Source: Alteribacillus sp. YIM 98480 (GTDB taxonomy: Bacteria > Bacillota > Bacilli > Bacillales > Marinococcaceae). From it: a stretch of DNA of 64,000 nt. Positions 9,141 through 18,900 of this stretch are shown here, piece by piece (the first letter of the stretch is position 1; the number at the start of each line of letters is the position of its first letter). The notes under the pieces were generated by a model that searched no databases, was not told the origin of the DNA, and saw only the letters and a program-made list of their open reading frames with translations. A program made the position numbers and the translations under genes. The stretch lies in the NCBI RefSeq assembly GCF_009765375.1, contig NZ_VTOK01000007.1:124001-188000 (forward strand), written 5' to 3'.

Positions 9141-9221
9141 TTTCTGTTGTAAAATCTACATGAAAATGGATAGGAAAGGGTATAAAAGGAATAAGAATAG
9201 AAGAGGGAAGGAGAATGAGAT

Positions 9222-10337
9222 ATGAAGATTGGAGTGCCAAAGGAGGTCAAAAACAACGAAAACCGAGTAGCACTTACACCAGGAGGCGTTCTGCAGTTCA
9301 AAGAGCAGCATCATGAGGTATATGTTGAAAAAGGAGCAGGATCAGGATCTGGCTTTACTGATATAGAATTTGAATCGGCGGGAGCGATAATGGTTGATAC
9401 CCCCCAGGAAGCATGGGCCCAAGATATGGTTGTTAAAGTTAAGGAGCCCGTGCCTGAGGAGTATGTTTATTTTAGGGAAGGGTTGATATTGTTTACGTAC
9501 TTGCACCTTGCTCCTCTTCCCGAACTGACAAAAGCCCTTGTCGATAATAAGGTGACCGCGATTGCTTATGAAACGGTACAGCTCCCAGATGGTTCGCTGC
9601 CCTTGTTAACTCCCATGAGTGAAGTAGCCGGGAGAATGGCTGCGCAAATGGGAGCTCAGTTTTTAGAAAAAACGAAAGGCGGCAAAGGCATTCTATTATC
9701 AGGGGTGCCGGGGGTGAAACGGGGAAAAACTGCAGTCATTGGAGGAGGAACGGCTGGAACGAATGCAGCTAAAATTGCTTCAGGACTGGGAGCAGAGGTG
9801 ACGATTCTTGATATAAATCCAGCGCGGCTAAGAGAACTGGATGATATATTCGGAAAAGATATTCATACTATGATTTCAAATCCAGTGACGGTTGCAGAGG
9901 CTGTAAAGGAGTCAGATCTTGTCATAGGGGCCGTCCTTATTCCAGGCGCAAAAGCCCCAAAGCTCGTAACAGAAGAAATGGTGAAGAGCATGGATCCGGG
10001 CTCGGTACTTGTAGATGTGGCGATAGACCAGGGTGGTATATTTGAAACAACCGATCACATTACCACGCATGATAATCCTGTTTATACAAGACATGATGTT
10101 ATTCATTACGCCGTTGCAAACATGCCAGGTGCTGTTCCGCGCACCTCCACTTTAGCTTTAACGAATGTTACCGTGCCATATGCGATTGCGTTAGCCAACA
10201 AAGGAGCTGAAACAGCATGTAGAGAAGATAACGCCTTATTTATGGGGGTAAACACCATTCATGGCTCCCTTGTGTATAAAGCTATAGCTGATGCCCAGGA
10301 TATCCCTTATACTAACTTACAAAATATAATATCTTAA
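9222..10337 (+). CDS. ald: Alanine dehydrogenase
   Basis: NAD-dependent reversible oxidative deamination of L-alanine to pyruvate and ammonium. In Bacillus it supports growth on alanine and normal sporulation. The 371-residue length is as expected. The N-terminal signature [20 protein letters not shown] is textbook. The catalytic Lys is Lys74 in VKVKEP and the catalytic His is His95 in LHLAP. The Rossmann loop GGGTAGTNA starts near residue 174. The ribosome binding site GGAAGGAGA precedes the ATG. The gene is flanked by a terminator upstream and looks monocistronic. No AdeR-type regulator gene is adjacent. Confidence 0.98.
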   Translation: MKIGVPKEVKNNENRVALTPGGVLQFKEQHHEVYVEKGAGSGSGFTDIEFESAGAIMVDTPQEAWAQDMVVKVKEPVPEEYVYFREGLILFTYLHLAPLPELTKALVDNKVTAIAYETVQLPDGSLPLLTPMSEVAGRMAAQMGAQFLEKTKGGKGILLSGVPGVKRGKTAVIGGGTAGTNAAKIASGLGAEVTILDINPARLRELDDIFGKDIHTMISNPVTVAEAVKESDLVIGAVLIPGAKAPKLVTEEMVKSMDPGSVLVDVAIDQGGIFETTDHITTHDNPVYTRHDVIHYAVANMPGAVPRTSTLALTNVTVPYAIALANKGAETACREDNALFMGVNTIHGSLVYKAIADAQDIPYTNLQNIIS

Positions 10338-10403
10338 TTGAGTATTGCTGTTGTTTTACAAATTTTTAAGTTTATTATAACGTAAGAAAAGGAAAAAGAA
10401 GAT

Positions 10404-10460
10404 ATGGATCGAAAAGTAGTAAAGGGACAGAAAAAACATTTCCCGATAAAAGAAAACTAA
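10404..10460 (+). CDS. Possible 18-residue basic leader peptide upstream of ytkL
   Basis: ATG at 10404 is preceded by an A/G-rich tract (GGAAAAAGAAG) and reads [18 protein letters not shown] before TAA at 10458-10460, 13 nt ahead of the ytkL start. It is very short and lysine-rich. It may be a chance frame or a small translated leader. Nothing beyond the A/G-rich tract supports it. Confidence 0.2.
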   Translation: MDRKVVKGQKKHFPIKEN

Positions 10461-10473
10461 GGGAGGGCACAGA

Positions 10474-11157
10474 ATGAAAGTAAGTTATCACGGACATTCC
10501 GTTGTTAACATTGAAACTAATGGAAAAAACATTTTAATTGACCCATTTATCACAGGTAACGAATTGTGTGACCTCAATGCGGACAAGGTGAAGCCGGATG
10601 TTATTTTATTGACACACGGCCATAATGACCACGTGGGAGATACTGTCGAAATTGCCAAACGCAATCGTTCGCTCGTAGTAGCACCGTTTGAACTTGCTAC
10701 GTATTTAGGGTGGAAAGGGGTAGAAACCCATCCGCTGCACATTGGCGGAGGATATACCTTTGATTTTGGCCGTGTGAAATTAACACAGGCTTTTCACGGC
10801 TCTTCTTACACAGAAGAAGAGAATGAAAAAATTGTCTATACTGGAATGCCTGCAGGGATAATCTTAGAAGCAGAAGGCAAGACGGTATACCACATGGGTG
10901 ATACCGGTTTGTTTTCCGATATAAAGTTAATTGGCGAACGCAACAATGTTGACTTATTGTTCGTTCCTATTGGAGATAACTTTACGATGGGACCAGAAGA
11001 TGCCAAGCAAGCTGTTCAATGGGTTGATCCGGGCTATGCCGTACCGATACATTACAACACTTTCCCGCCGATTAAGCAGGATGCAGAGGCGTTTGTAGAA
11101 GCAATATCGCCTATTAAAGGGAAAGCACTGAAAGCAGGAGAATCCATCGACTTATAA
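10474..11157 (+). CDS. ytkL: Metal-dependent hydrolase, UPF0173 (YtkL-like)
   Basis: A 227-residue cytosolic metallo-beta-lactamase-fold hydrolase of the UPF0173 family, orthologous by sequence and position to B. subtilis YtkL. The metal-binding motif THGHNDH lies at residues 47-53. Further ligands are likely the His in AFHGSSY, the Asp in HMGDTG and the His in IHYNTFP. Length and motifs match the family. The physiological substrate is not known. The ribosome binding site GGGAGGGC precedes the ATG. It is probably a single-gene unit ending at a strong terminator 20 nt downstream. Confidence 0.93.
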   Translation: MKVSYHGHSVVNIETNGKNILIDPFITGNELCDLNADKVKPDVILLTHGHNDHVGDTVEIAKRNRSLVVAPFELATYLGWKGVETHPLHIGGGYTFDFGRVKLTQAFHGSSYTEEENEKIVYTGMPAGIILEAEGKTVYHMGDTGLFSDIKLIGERNNVDLLFVPIGDNFTMGPEDAKQAVQWVDPGYAVPIHYNTFPPIKQDAEAFVEAISPIKGKALKAGESIDL

Positions 11158-11176
11158 CAATAAATAATCATAGAGT

Positions 11177-11219
11177 GCTGTTCCAAGGTTATTAACTATG
11201 ACTTGGAACAGCTTTTTTT
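11177..11219 (+). terminator. Terminator after ytkL
   Basis: A perfect 11-bp stem, GCTGTTCCAAG with CTTGGAACAGC, is followed by TTTTTTTA. Confidence 0.95.
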
Positions 11220-11313
11220 ATTGTATTTTTTCTAGTGCATCCGTTTAGCATGGTAATAGCGCTTACAATATTGGTTTCCCAGGAAAAAAATATAGTTGAA
11301 CAAATATTCATTC

Positions 11314-11342
11314 TTGCTATGGTACAGACGGGAACGTATAAT
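11314..11342 (+). promoter_or_regulatory. Sigma-A promoter of ytoI
   Basis: TTGCTA (11314-11319), a 17-nt spacer and a perfect TATAAT (11337-11342) lie about 60 nt before the ytoI start. Confidence 0.65.
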
Positions 11343-11401
11343 GGGAATAATACAGATATTTAATTGTAATGGTACAGGTCGTATAAAGTGAGGTGAAAGG
11401 C

Positions 11402-12712
11402 ATGGCAACAAAACATGAACAAATTCTTCAATACATTACAGAACTTGGAGTCGGAGAAAAAATTTCGGTACGGCGAATTGCAAAAGCACTGCAAGTCAGT
11501 GAAGGAACAGCTTATCGTGCCATAAAAGAAGCCGAAAATCAGGGACTAGTTAGTACGATAGAACGTGTAGGAACGATTCGTATAGAAAAGAAGCAAAAAG
11601 ATAACATTGAAAAGCTAACATATGCTGAAGTGGTTAACATCGTAGAAGGACAAGTTCTTGGGGGCAGGAACGGACTGCATAAAACATTAAACCGCTTTGT
11701 TATCGGAGCAATGAAACTAGAAGCGATGATGCGTTATGTAGAAGCAGGAAATCTATTAATTGTCGGCAACCGCTACCAAGTACACAAGCTTGCATTGGAA
11801 GCAGGGGCTGCTGTTCTCATTACCGGCGGTTTTGATACAAATGAAAATGTTATTGCTTTAGCTGATGAACTAGACCTTCCTGTTATCACAACAAGTTATG
11901 ACACGTTTACGGTCGCCACTATGATAAACAGAGCTATTTATGACCAGTTGATTAAAAAAGAAATCGTACTCGTTAATGATATTTTAATTCCTCTACAGGA
12001 TACGTATTTTATGACGACAGACAACACAGTTGACAAGTGGCACCAAATGAATCAGCGTACGGGCCACAGCCGCTATCCGGTAATAGATCCGGAAATGAAA
12101 GTGCAGGGAATGGTAGCTGCAAAAGACGTGCTGGGAGCGCAAATGCAAACACCAATAGAAAAAGTAATGACTAAAAATCCTATTACGGTGAACGAACGAA
12201 CATCGGTTGCTTCGGTAGCCCACGTCATGGTATGGGAAGGAATAGAATTACTTCCTGTTATTGACGAGCAGCGCCATCTTCTCGGTGTAATAAGCAGACA
12301 GGATGTATTAAAAGCATTGCAAATGACACAGCGCCAGCCTCATGTCGGGGAAACGCTTGATGATTTGGTTACAGGCCGTTTTCATGAAATGGGAGCAGGG
12401 TCGGAATACAATTATCAATGTGAAGTGACTCCGCAAATGACAAATCAACTTGGAATGATTTCATATGGTGTTCTCACTACGTTAGTGACTGAAACCGGAA
12501 GCAGGTTGTTGAAACAATACAAACGAGGCGACCTTGTCGTCGAAAACATCACGCTTTATTTCATAAAACCAGTTCAAATAGAAAGTACGATAGATATGAA
12601 AGGAAAACTGCTTGAAGTAGGCCGTAAACATGGAAAAGTGGACGTGGAGCTGTATCACGAAGGAGAAATTGTCGGAAAAGCATTACTCATGGCCCAGCTG
12701 CTTGATCGCTAA
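11402..12712 (+). CDS. ytoI: HTH–DRTGG–CBS–hotdog protein YtoI
   Basis: A 436-residue multidomain cytosolic protein matching B. subtilis YtoI. Domains in order are a winged helix-turn-helix (about 1-65, ISVRRIAKALQVSEGTAYRAI), a DRTGG domain (about 70-180), two CBS repeats (about 190-310) and a C-terminal hotdog/thioesterase-like domain (about 330-436). CBS repeats usually bind adenosine nucleotides, so the protein is likely a nucleotide-sensing regulator. Its target is not established. ATG 11402 is chosen because AGGTG (11391-11395) sits 6 nt upstream. A GTG at 11393 lies inside that ribosome binding site. Confidence 0.92.
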   Translation: MATKHEQILQYITELGVGEKISVRRIAKALQVSEGTAYRAIKEAENQGLVSTIERVGTIRIEKKQKDNIEKLTYAEVVNIVEGQVLGGRNGLHKTLNRFVIGAMKLEAMMRYVEAGNLLIVGNRYQVHKLALEAGAAVLITGGFDTNENVIALADELDLPVITTSYDTFTVATMINRAIYDQLIKKEIVLVNDILIPLQDTYFMTTDNTVDKWHQMNQRTGHSRYPVIDPEMKVQGMVAAKDVLGAQMQTPIEKVMTKNPITVNERTSVASVAHVMVWEGIELLPVIDEQRHLLGVISRQDVLKALQMTQRQPHVGETLDDLVTGRFHEMGAGSEYNYQCEVTPQMTNQLGMISYGVLTTLVTETGSRLLKQYKRGDLVVENITLYFIKPVQIESTIDMKGKLLEVGRKHGKVDVELYHEGEIVGKALLMAQLLDR

Positions 12713-12773
12713 AAAGAATACTAGAGAGCTTAATTTAAGAGTCGGAATGTGATGGAAGGTTTTATGATACTTA

Positions 12774-12811
12774 AAGAAAAAGCCATCCCTTGACTTGTTT
12801 TTTGGGACGGC
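12774..12811 (-). terminator. Terminator of the ytpI gene (minus strand)
   Basis: On the minus strand GCCGTCCC pairs with GGGATGGC (one GU pair) and is followed by TTTTTC. It lies just beyond the ytpI stop, between the convergent ytoI and ytpI genes. Confidence 0.75.
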
Positions 12812-12822
12812 GTCTTCGCACT

Positions 12823-13134
12823 TTATGCATTTATACGCTGTTCTTCTGCTTCCTTTATGGCATAAGGCAAGTACAATTTGTAAGCACGGTATCCAAGAAC
12901 AATATTAGCTGCACCAAGCACTAAAAAGATAGAGCCTATAATCGTATCCACGGTACCGCGGCTTGTATATAACAAGTTAGCTCCAAACCCTGCCATAAAA
13001 GCACCGAGACTTATGTTAGCTTTTGTTTGAATCCATTTTTTTTCAGCGGGAGCCTGTGAACGAATTGATTTTATTTTGTAAAAAGCATACATGGCAAGTC
13101 CTACAACAAGTATGATAATAAAAATTTGCGTCAT
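12823..13134 (-). CDS. ytpI: YtpI-like small membrane protein
   Basis: A 103-residue integral membrane protein matching the YtpI family in size and position next to nrnA. Three hydrophobic segments are visible: residues 3-18 (IFIIILVVGLAMYAFY), about 42-58 and about 63-83. The loops are basic (KKWIQTK), and the C-terminal tail is charged. The minus-strand ribosome binding site AGGAGG lies 5 nt before the ATG. The gene is transcribed divergently from nrnA and convergently with ytoI. Function is unknown in all species I know of. Confidence 0.85.
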   Translation of the reverse strand: MTQIFIIILVVGLAMYAFYKIKSIRSQAPAEKKWIQTKANISLGAFMAGFGANLLYTSRGTVDTIIGSIFLVLGAANIVLGYRAYKLYLPYAIKEAEEQRINA

Positions 13135-13252
13135 GTTTTCCTCCTGGGAAGTGTATTAATAAAAATGCTTATTTTATTGTACTTGGAAAAGAATATAGAA
13201 GCAAACACAATAAAAACTTTAGTTTATGAACAATATTAGAAAGGAAGGTAAG

Positions 13253-14206
13253 ATGAAACAAAAAATTATTGAAGCGATCGAAGCTTTTCCAACCATTTAT
13301 ATATACCGTCATGAAAAACCTGATCCTGACGCCATTGGTTCCCAGGCTGGTCTTGGGACTTTGATTCAAACTAATTATCCAAATAAAAAAGTTGTATTAA
13401 TGGGAGAGGAAGAGGAGTCTCTTTCTTTTTTGGCCCGAATGTCTGCAAATGGAGAAAAGCAAAACGACATAGAAAGCAGTCTAGTCATTATATGTGACAC
13501 AGCCAATACCGAACGTATCGACGGAGAAGGCTGGGAGCGGGGAAAAACAACAATCAAAATTGATCATCATCCAGAGGTAGAATCGTATGGGGATCTGATG
13601 TGGGTAAAAACCGAAGCCAGTTCTACGTGTGAAATGATGATAGAATTAGTATTAGAAGGGAAAAAATCACATAACTGGGAGCTGCCAAAAGATGCAGCCA
13701 GACTTTTGTATGCCGGAATAGTCGGCGATACAGGACGATTTCAATTCTCTAATACAACACCGCAGACATTACGGCTTGCTGCAGAAGCACTAGAGTATGA
13801 TTTTGATACAACAGAACTGTTTACCCGTTTCTATGAGAATCATGAAAAGCTTGTTCGTTTCAAGGGCAGCGTGCTGCAAGATTTTGAGATGACCGAAAAC
13901 GGTCTGGGCATTATGTATATAACGAAAAAGATGCTAGATGAATATGAGATTACCGTCAATGAATCTTCTGCTGTGATTAATTCTTTTTCCGATACAGCAG
14001 GGTTAAAAGCGTGGGTATTTTTTGTAGAAGATGAAGAAAATAACAATTACAGGGTAAGACTTCGTTCAAAAGGTCCAGTTATTAATGAAGTAGCAGCCAA
14101 TCATAATGGCGGCGGTCATCCTATGGCAGCCGGAGCAAAAGCCCAAAATAAAAAAGAAACAGAAGATATTATCGAGGAGCTTGAAGCCCTTTGTAAGAGT
14201 TACTAG
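13253..14206 (+). CDS. nrnA: NanoRNase / pAp phosphatase NrnA (DHH-DHHA1 family)
   Basis: Degrades 2-5 nt RNA fragments (oligoribonuclease role) and dephosphorylates 3'-phosphoadenosine 5'-phosphate in the cytosol. It is 317 residues, the normal length. The DHH-family motifs are His20/Asp24/Asp26 (HEKPDPDAIGS), CDTAN, and Asp104-His105-His106 (KIDHHPE). The C-terminal DHHA1 motif GGGHPMAAG is present. The ATG at 13253 follows GGAAGGT. A start at 13226 would add nine residues including that ribosome binding site. Gene order ytpI–nrnA–ytrI is the same as in B. subtilis. Confidence 0.96.
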   Translation: MKQKIIEAIEAFPTIYIYRHEKPDPDAIGSQAGLGTLIQTNYPNKKVVLMGEEEESLSFLARMSANGEKQNDIESSLVIICDTANTERIDGEGWERGKTTIKIDHHPEVESYGDLMWVKTEASSTCEMMIELVLEGKKSHNWELPKDAARLLYAGIVGDTGRFQFSNTTPQTLRLAAEALEYDFDTTELFTRFYENHEKLVRFKGSVLQDFEMTENGLGIMYITKKMLDEYEITVNESSAVINSFSDTAGLKAWVFFVEDEENNNYRVRLRSKGPVINEVAANHNGGGHPMAAGAKAQNKKETEDIIEELEALCKSY

Positions 14207-14234
14207 ATGAATCGGCTTTTCTTAATAGTGAAAG

Positions 14235-14275
14235 AAGCTCCGGAATGTATAAACACAGTCCGGAGCTTGTTTGGT
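14235..14275. terminator. Terminator between nrnA and the convergent small gene
   Basis: A perfect 10-bp stem, AAGCTCCGGA (14235-14244) with TCCGGAGCTT (14259-14268). The T tract is weak on both strands, but placement between converging genes supports a terminator role. Confidence 0.6.
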
Positions 14276-14297
14276 CGAATCGAGAGACTTACTTACT

Positions 14298-14507
14298 CTA
14301 CTCTTTTTTATTGGTTGGAATAAACCAGGAACCGAGGTCTGTCTTGTCTTCATACACATCAATGTCCTGCTTTTCGAGTTCTTTTCTAATCATAGCGGTT
14401 ACTTCATGCGACTCAGCGAAAGCAGAGTATCCTGCCTTAATTTTTTCTACTTTTTGAAGAGCCATTTCTTTCCGGTTCATTATCATCTCTTTTCCTGTCA
14501 AATCCAT
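14298..14507 (-). CDS. Small conserved-type hypothetical protein (69 aa)
   Basis: A 69-residue soluble charged protein between nrnA and the ytrIH pair. A small gene is often found at this position in Bacillus (possibly ytzJ-like, not certain). There is no signal peptide, membrane segment or cysteine. The sequence is Lys/Glu-rich and probably helical, ending GSWFIPTNKKE. Start choice is ATG 14507, reading MDLTGKEM. A perfect AGGAGGT on the minus strand lies 8 nt before it. GTG codons at 14516 and 14510 overlap or crowd that ribosome binding site. Confidence 0.7.
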   Translation of the reverse strand: MDLTGKEMIMNRKEMALQKVEKIKAGYSAFAESHEVTAMIRKELEKQDIDVYEDKTDLGSWFIPTNKKE

Positions 14508-14928
14508 CACGAGCACCTCCTCAAAAGTAAATGGCTTGTATGAAGAAGGATTACCTTAATATAAAAAGCGGTATACTTTTCTAATATTATACCGAATTTT
14601 TTTCGCTTTGTATTGATTGATTATAAAAAAATTCAAAAATTGGTTATTTAGATTAAATTCATAAGTGCTATTTTGAAAAACAAACATTATATCGATTGCA
14701 GCGGCAGGCGGCGAATCCTGCGGGATAAGCTTGAGCTGAAGACACCGCAGAGGCTGAAGCCAAGCCCGTGCAAAGAAGACACTACGATAACGAACAAAGG
14801 GAGTTTCGCGCTTGTGCCCATAGAGTAAGAACATCCGCCTGAAGCGAAATTCGAACGATGACGAGGGGGGTTATATAATGGTCGTTTGTAATGATATAGA
14901 AATGAATGATGAAATTTCATTCATTTGA
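14508..14928. other. Non-coding region occupied by MITE-like element copy A
   Basis: The gap between the 69-residue gene and ytrI is 421 nt. About 14655-14925 is a copy of a repeat found again at 23250-23402. Its right end lies within a few bases of the ytrI stop codon. The rest is AT-rich with no supported gene. Confidence 0.7.
14655..14925. mobile_element. MITE-like element, copy A (long form)
   Basis: Terminal inverted repeats AAACAAACATTATAT (14678-14692) and ATATAATGGTCGTTT (14873-14887) match at 13 of 15 positions. Flanks are shared with copy B: 'ataagtgctatttt' on the left and 'taatgatatagaaatgaat' with a palindromic 'gatgaaatttcattcatt' on the right. The interior carries a G+C-rich segment (gcggcaggcggcgaatcctgc...) that is missing from copy B. 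No transposase is encoded, so it is non-autonomous if it is mobile at all. Confidence 0.6.
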
Positions 14929-15435
14929 TTAAGAGTCTCTCAGGTTGATTTTTATATGAAGCTCTAAGCTCGTATAGATATACATTTCTTCTATATGAAG
15001 CCGGTATTCATTGTCTCCAACCTTATATGTTTTATTTTCTATCGCTTTTTTAATAAGTTCTTTTCCTTCTACGACGCTTTCAATGTTTTTATTTTTAAGA
15101 AATTTCACTTCATCGTCTACTTGTTGTTTTAATTCATATAGGGCTAATTCGTTTAAGCGGAGTTTTTGTTCATTTGTAAAATTGATGTTTGTTTCTTGAA
15201 TGGTTAGCTTTTTTTCATTTTCTTCATTTCGTTTTTTTTCCTCGCTTCGTAATATGTCTATCTGTTCTTTTTGGTTTTCGATTTGAATGCGTTGTTTATT
15301 GATTTCGATCACAAGTTCTTCATGGACGGCACCAAATTGAAAAAGAAAAAAAGCCCAGCCGCCGAGTGCTCCCATCATGATGCCGGCAAAAAAACGCTGC
15401 CAGCCTGGACGTCGGTAATAAGGCGGTATTCTCAT
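14929..15435 (-). CDS. ytrI: Sporulation membrane protein YtrI
   Basis: A 168-residue single-pass membrane protein needed for efficient sporulation in B. subtilis, where it is made in the mother cell with YtrH. The start MRIPPYYRRPGWQRFF matches the family N-terminus. A membrane helix follows (about residues 15-33, AGIMMGALGGWAFFLFQFG), then a coiled coil (about 40-110). ATG 15435 overlaps the ytrH stop (ATGA, 4 nt), so the two genes are translationally coupled. An open frame further upstream (to 15507) lies wholly inside ytrH and is not part of the protein. Confidence 0.88.
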   Translation of the reverse strand: MRIPPYYRRPGWQRFFAGIMMGALGGWAFFLFQFGAVHEELVIEINKQRIQIENQKEQIDILRSEEKKRNEENEKKLTIQETNINFTNEQKLRLNELALYELKQQVDDEVKFLKNKNIESVVEGKELIKKAIENKTYKVGDNEYRLHIEEMYIYTSLELHIKINLRDS

Positions 15436-15770
15436 GGAGTGATTTGCTCCTGGGTGATCCATTGTATAAGAAGTGTTCCTGTATTGGCTCCTCCCAATGC
15501 AGCACAAATCATGGCAAGTGTTTTGAAAATATCTGCATGAGTACCGGATAAAAGACCGCGTTCAAGTGAAGTGATGGCATCAAAGGTTCCTCCAATAGCC
15601 GCAACGAGCGCCCAAATTTTTAAACTGGCAGCCAGGTCGTGAATGGTAGACAATGGGGGTTTTCCAATTAATAAGGCGCCCATGCCGCCTATAATGGAGC
15701 CGCCTATAATGACACCAAATGCTACAAAAAAGTCCATAATCAGTGTTCCTGCGAATTCTCGACTGATCAC
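15432..15770 (-). CDS. ytrH: Sporulation membrane protein YtrH
   Basis: A 112-residue membrane protein, partner of YtrI in sporulation. It has three hydrophobic segments: about residues 10-35 (MDFFVAFGVIIGGSIIGGMGALLIG), 45-62 (LKIWALVAAIGGTFDAI) and 82-105. KPPL and KIWALVAAIGGTFD are characteristic. The start is GTG 15770, preceded on the minus strand by GGGGGG with a 7-nt spacer. The first in-frame ATG at 15791 lies before that ribosome binding site. It is the first gene of the ytrH-ytrI operon, divergent from dnaE. I could not recognise a convincing sigma-E promoter. Confidence 0.9.
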   Translation of the reverse strand: MISREFAGTLIMDFFVAFGVIIGGSIIGGMGALLIGKPPLSTIHDLAASLKIWALVAAIGGTFDAITSLERGLLSGTHADIFKTLAMICAALGGANTGTLLIQWITQEQITP

Positions 15771-15847
15771 TGAGGTTCCCCCCTTTATCATTTGTGAACA
15801 AGGACAACTTTTTCTCTTATTAAATATAAGAAAAGAAGGGGTGTTAT

Positions 15848-15985
15848 ATGCTTGTTTTCCTTGGAAAAGCTATTCATACTTATAAGAAAGGCGTAAAACC
15901 GGATAAAGTACCGAGAAGTACAAAAAGGAGAGCCTGCTATGGAGTTTGTTCATTTACATACACATACGGAATACAGCTTGCTTGA
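15848..15985 (+). CDS. Possible 45-residue small ORF overlapping the dnaE start
   Basis: ATG 15848 follows AAGAAGGGG with good spacing and reads MLVFLGKAIHTYKKGVKPDK before running in another frame through the dnaE ribosome binding site and start. It stops at 15983-15985, 47 nt into dnaE. The N-terminal half is basic and protein-like. The part inside dnaE is simply the overlapping frame. It could couple translation to dnaE, or be chance. Confidence 0.35.
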   Translation: MLVFLGKAIHTYKKGVKPDKVPRSTKRRACYGVCSFTYTYGIQLA

Positions 15986-18900
15986 AAGTACAGCGAGAAT
16001 TCGTACACTTGTTAACAAAGCAGCTGATGATAACATGTCTGCTCTTGCTATTACAGATAAAAATAATATGCACGGTGTTATTCCTTTTTATAAACAATGT
16101 ATAGAAAAAGAAATAAAACCAATTATCGGGCTGGAATTATGGATAGCTGGTTTAGAATTAGAGGGGGATTATCCACTCATTCTCCTTGCTGAAAATAATG
16201 AAGGGTACCGTGCTTTGCTGAATCTCTCTACCATCAAACAAACAGAGGGCTATATCCCTTTCCAAACGGCTGCAGAACGGATAAAAGACTGTTTTATTCT
16301 GCTTCCGTACGCAGATAGTGAAGTCGCAGAGCTGATTCGTCAAAACGAGCAAAATAAGGCAGCAGAGGTATTAGAGTGTTACATCAATGCTCTTGATGAA
16401 GAACGAGTATATTTGGAGAAACAGCCTGTCCATGGCGAAAGTGATGTATGGAACGCATGGGAACAATTATCCTTACAATCAAACGTTCCGTTAGCTGCGG
16501 GAAATAATATTCACATGGCGGATGAAGAAGAAAAAGAAGGGCTCTATGCACTGAAAGCTATTGCAGAAGGGGCAGCTATAAAAAACATAAAAGCCCGTCC
16601 GGACTATCTGTCTGGCCATTTCCTATATACGGATGAAATAAAAGAAGCCTTTGACGGTGAAACAGGTTCCTTATTAAAAACGGCTGAAATTGCAGACAAA
16701 TGCAATGTGAAGATAAATTTTGAACAAACATTGCTGCCTAAATTCCCACTTCCTGCCGGCCAATCGGCAAAAGAAGAGTTAAGAAGGCTTTGTGATGAAG
16801 GAGCAGCGTATCGCTATGATGAAATCACAGACAAAGTAAAAGAACGTTTGGATTATGAGCTGCAAGTAATTGATGGGATGGGATTCAATGATTATTTTTT
16901 AATTGTTGCTGATTTTGTAAGGTATGCCCGCAAACAAGGAATGTTGGTTGGACCAGGAAGGGGATCTGCTGCAGGATCATTAGTATCTTATGTGCTGGAA
17001 ATTACGGATGTAGATCCTTTAGAACATGATTTATTATTTGAGCGATTTTTAAATCCTGAGCGGGTAACAATGCCTGATATTGATATTGATTTTCCAGATT
17101 ACCGGCGCGATGAAGTCATTAAATATGTAGCAGAAAAGTATGGAAAAGAGCGGGTTGCTCAAATCATCACATTCGGTACTTTTGGGGCGCGGGCATCGTT
17201 AAGAGATGCTGGCAGAATCATGGAAGCTCCTCAAGCCTTGATTGATCGGATGGCTTCTTTTATCCCGCAGGAGCCGGGGATGACATTAAAAAAAGCGTAC
17301 AAAGCAGATGTGTCGTTACAAGAATTAATTCAGCGGGAACCGCAGGCCGCATCGATACTTAAGCTGGCTTCAAAAATAGAAGGCCTTCCTCGGCATACAT
17401 CGGTTCATGCCGCTGGTGTAGTGATGAGTGAAGACCTTTTAACAGAGCATGTTCCGCTTATGCATAAAGGCGATGATCTTCTGCTCACCCAATATCCGAT
17501 GGATCATCTAGAAGAAATAGGATTGTTAAAGATGGATTTTCTCGGTTTAAAAAATTTAAGTTTGCTTGAACGAATTACGCGGACTATTAAAAAGCAAGAA
17601 GGAACAACCATTTATTTACGAGATCTTCCTGCTGATGATTCTAAAACGTATGCTATGCTGTCAAATGGAGATACGACTGGCGTGTTTCAATTGGAATCCC
17701 CAGGCATGAGACAGGCTCTTCAGCAGATTAAACCAACAACATTTGAAGATATTGCTGCTGTAAATGCCCTTTACAGACCGGGACCAATGGAAAATATTCC
17801 TGTCTATGCCAAAAGAAAACATGGTCATTCTGCTCCGGACTATCCTCATAACAGAATAAAACACATATTAGCTCCAACGTTTGGGGTGATTGTCTATCAA
17901 GAGCAAATCATGCAAATTGCTTCTGAAATGGCAGGCTATTCTTTTGGTGAAGCCGATTTACTTCGCCGTGCTGTTAGTAAAAAGGATAGAACTATTTTAG
18001 AAACAGAGCGTGACCGATTTGTAGCTGGCGCAAAAAAGACGGGATGTACGCAAGCCGAAGCTTCTAAAGTTTATGATTTGATCGTGCGGTTTGCCGATTA
18101 TGGGTTTAATCGTTCTCATGCAGTAGCATACAGCTTTATTGCCTATCAGCTTGCTTATTTAAAGGCTCACTATCCTGCTTATTTTTATGCTGCTTTATTA
18201 ACAATGAATATGAACAATCCATCAAAAACGGCTGCCTATTTAAGAGAAGCGAAACAAAAGGGATTAACTGTTAACCCACCTTCTATTCACCGAAGCGAAG
18301 CCGGGTTTCATGCGGTAAGAAATCATATATATTTTGGGCTGCTTGCTATTAAACAAGTAAATACGAATCTCGTACGTTCTATCCTAGAAGAGAGAAAACA
18401 TGGAGAGTTTCAAGGTATGATTGATTTTATTGTTAGGATGGACACAAAAAATGTAAACAGGGGGGCGCTGGAATCTTTAATAAAAGCTGGAGCCTTTGAT
18501 GATTTTGCTAATAATCGTGCTGTAATGCTGGCATCTATTGAAAGAGCGATCGAATTTGCTGAATTTCAAAAAGATCTTGGCGGGCTCATTTCTGAAGGAG
18601 AATATGACTTCCGTTTCGTACAGACAGAACCATTCTCTGAAAATGAATGCTTTGAAGCTGAAAAAGAAGCTACTGGCTTTTATTTAAGCGGTCATCCGCT
18701 CGACCGTTATCAAAAAATACTAGCACGATTTCAGCCGGTATCTTTATTTGGTAGACTTCCTGCTTCTAAACAAAAAATATGGGCTGCAGGAATGGTAGAA
18801 GAAATGAAGCAGGTAAGGACAAAAAACGGCCAGAGTATGGCGTTTCTCACTATTACAGACGGAACCGGAGACATGGAGATTGTCATTTTTCCAAACATTT

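Noticed and set aside
15436-15507. Extended N-terminus for YtrI
   Set aside because: It would lie entirely in ytrH. The family N-terminus MRIPPYYRRPGWQ begins at 15435.
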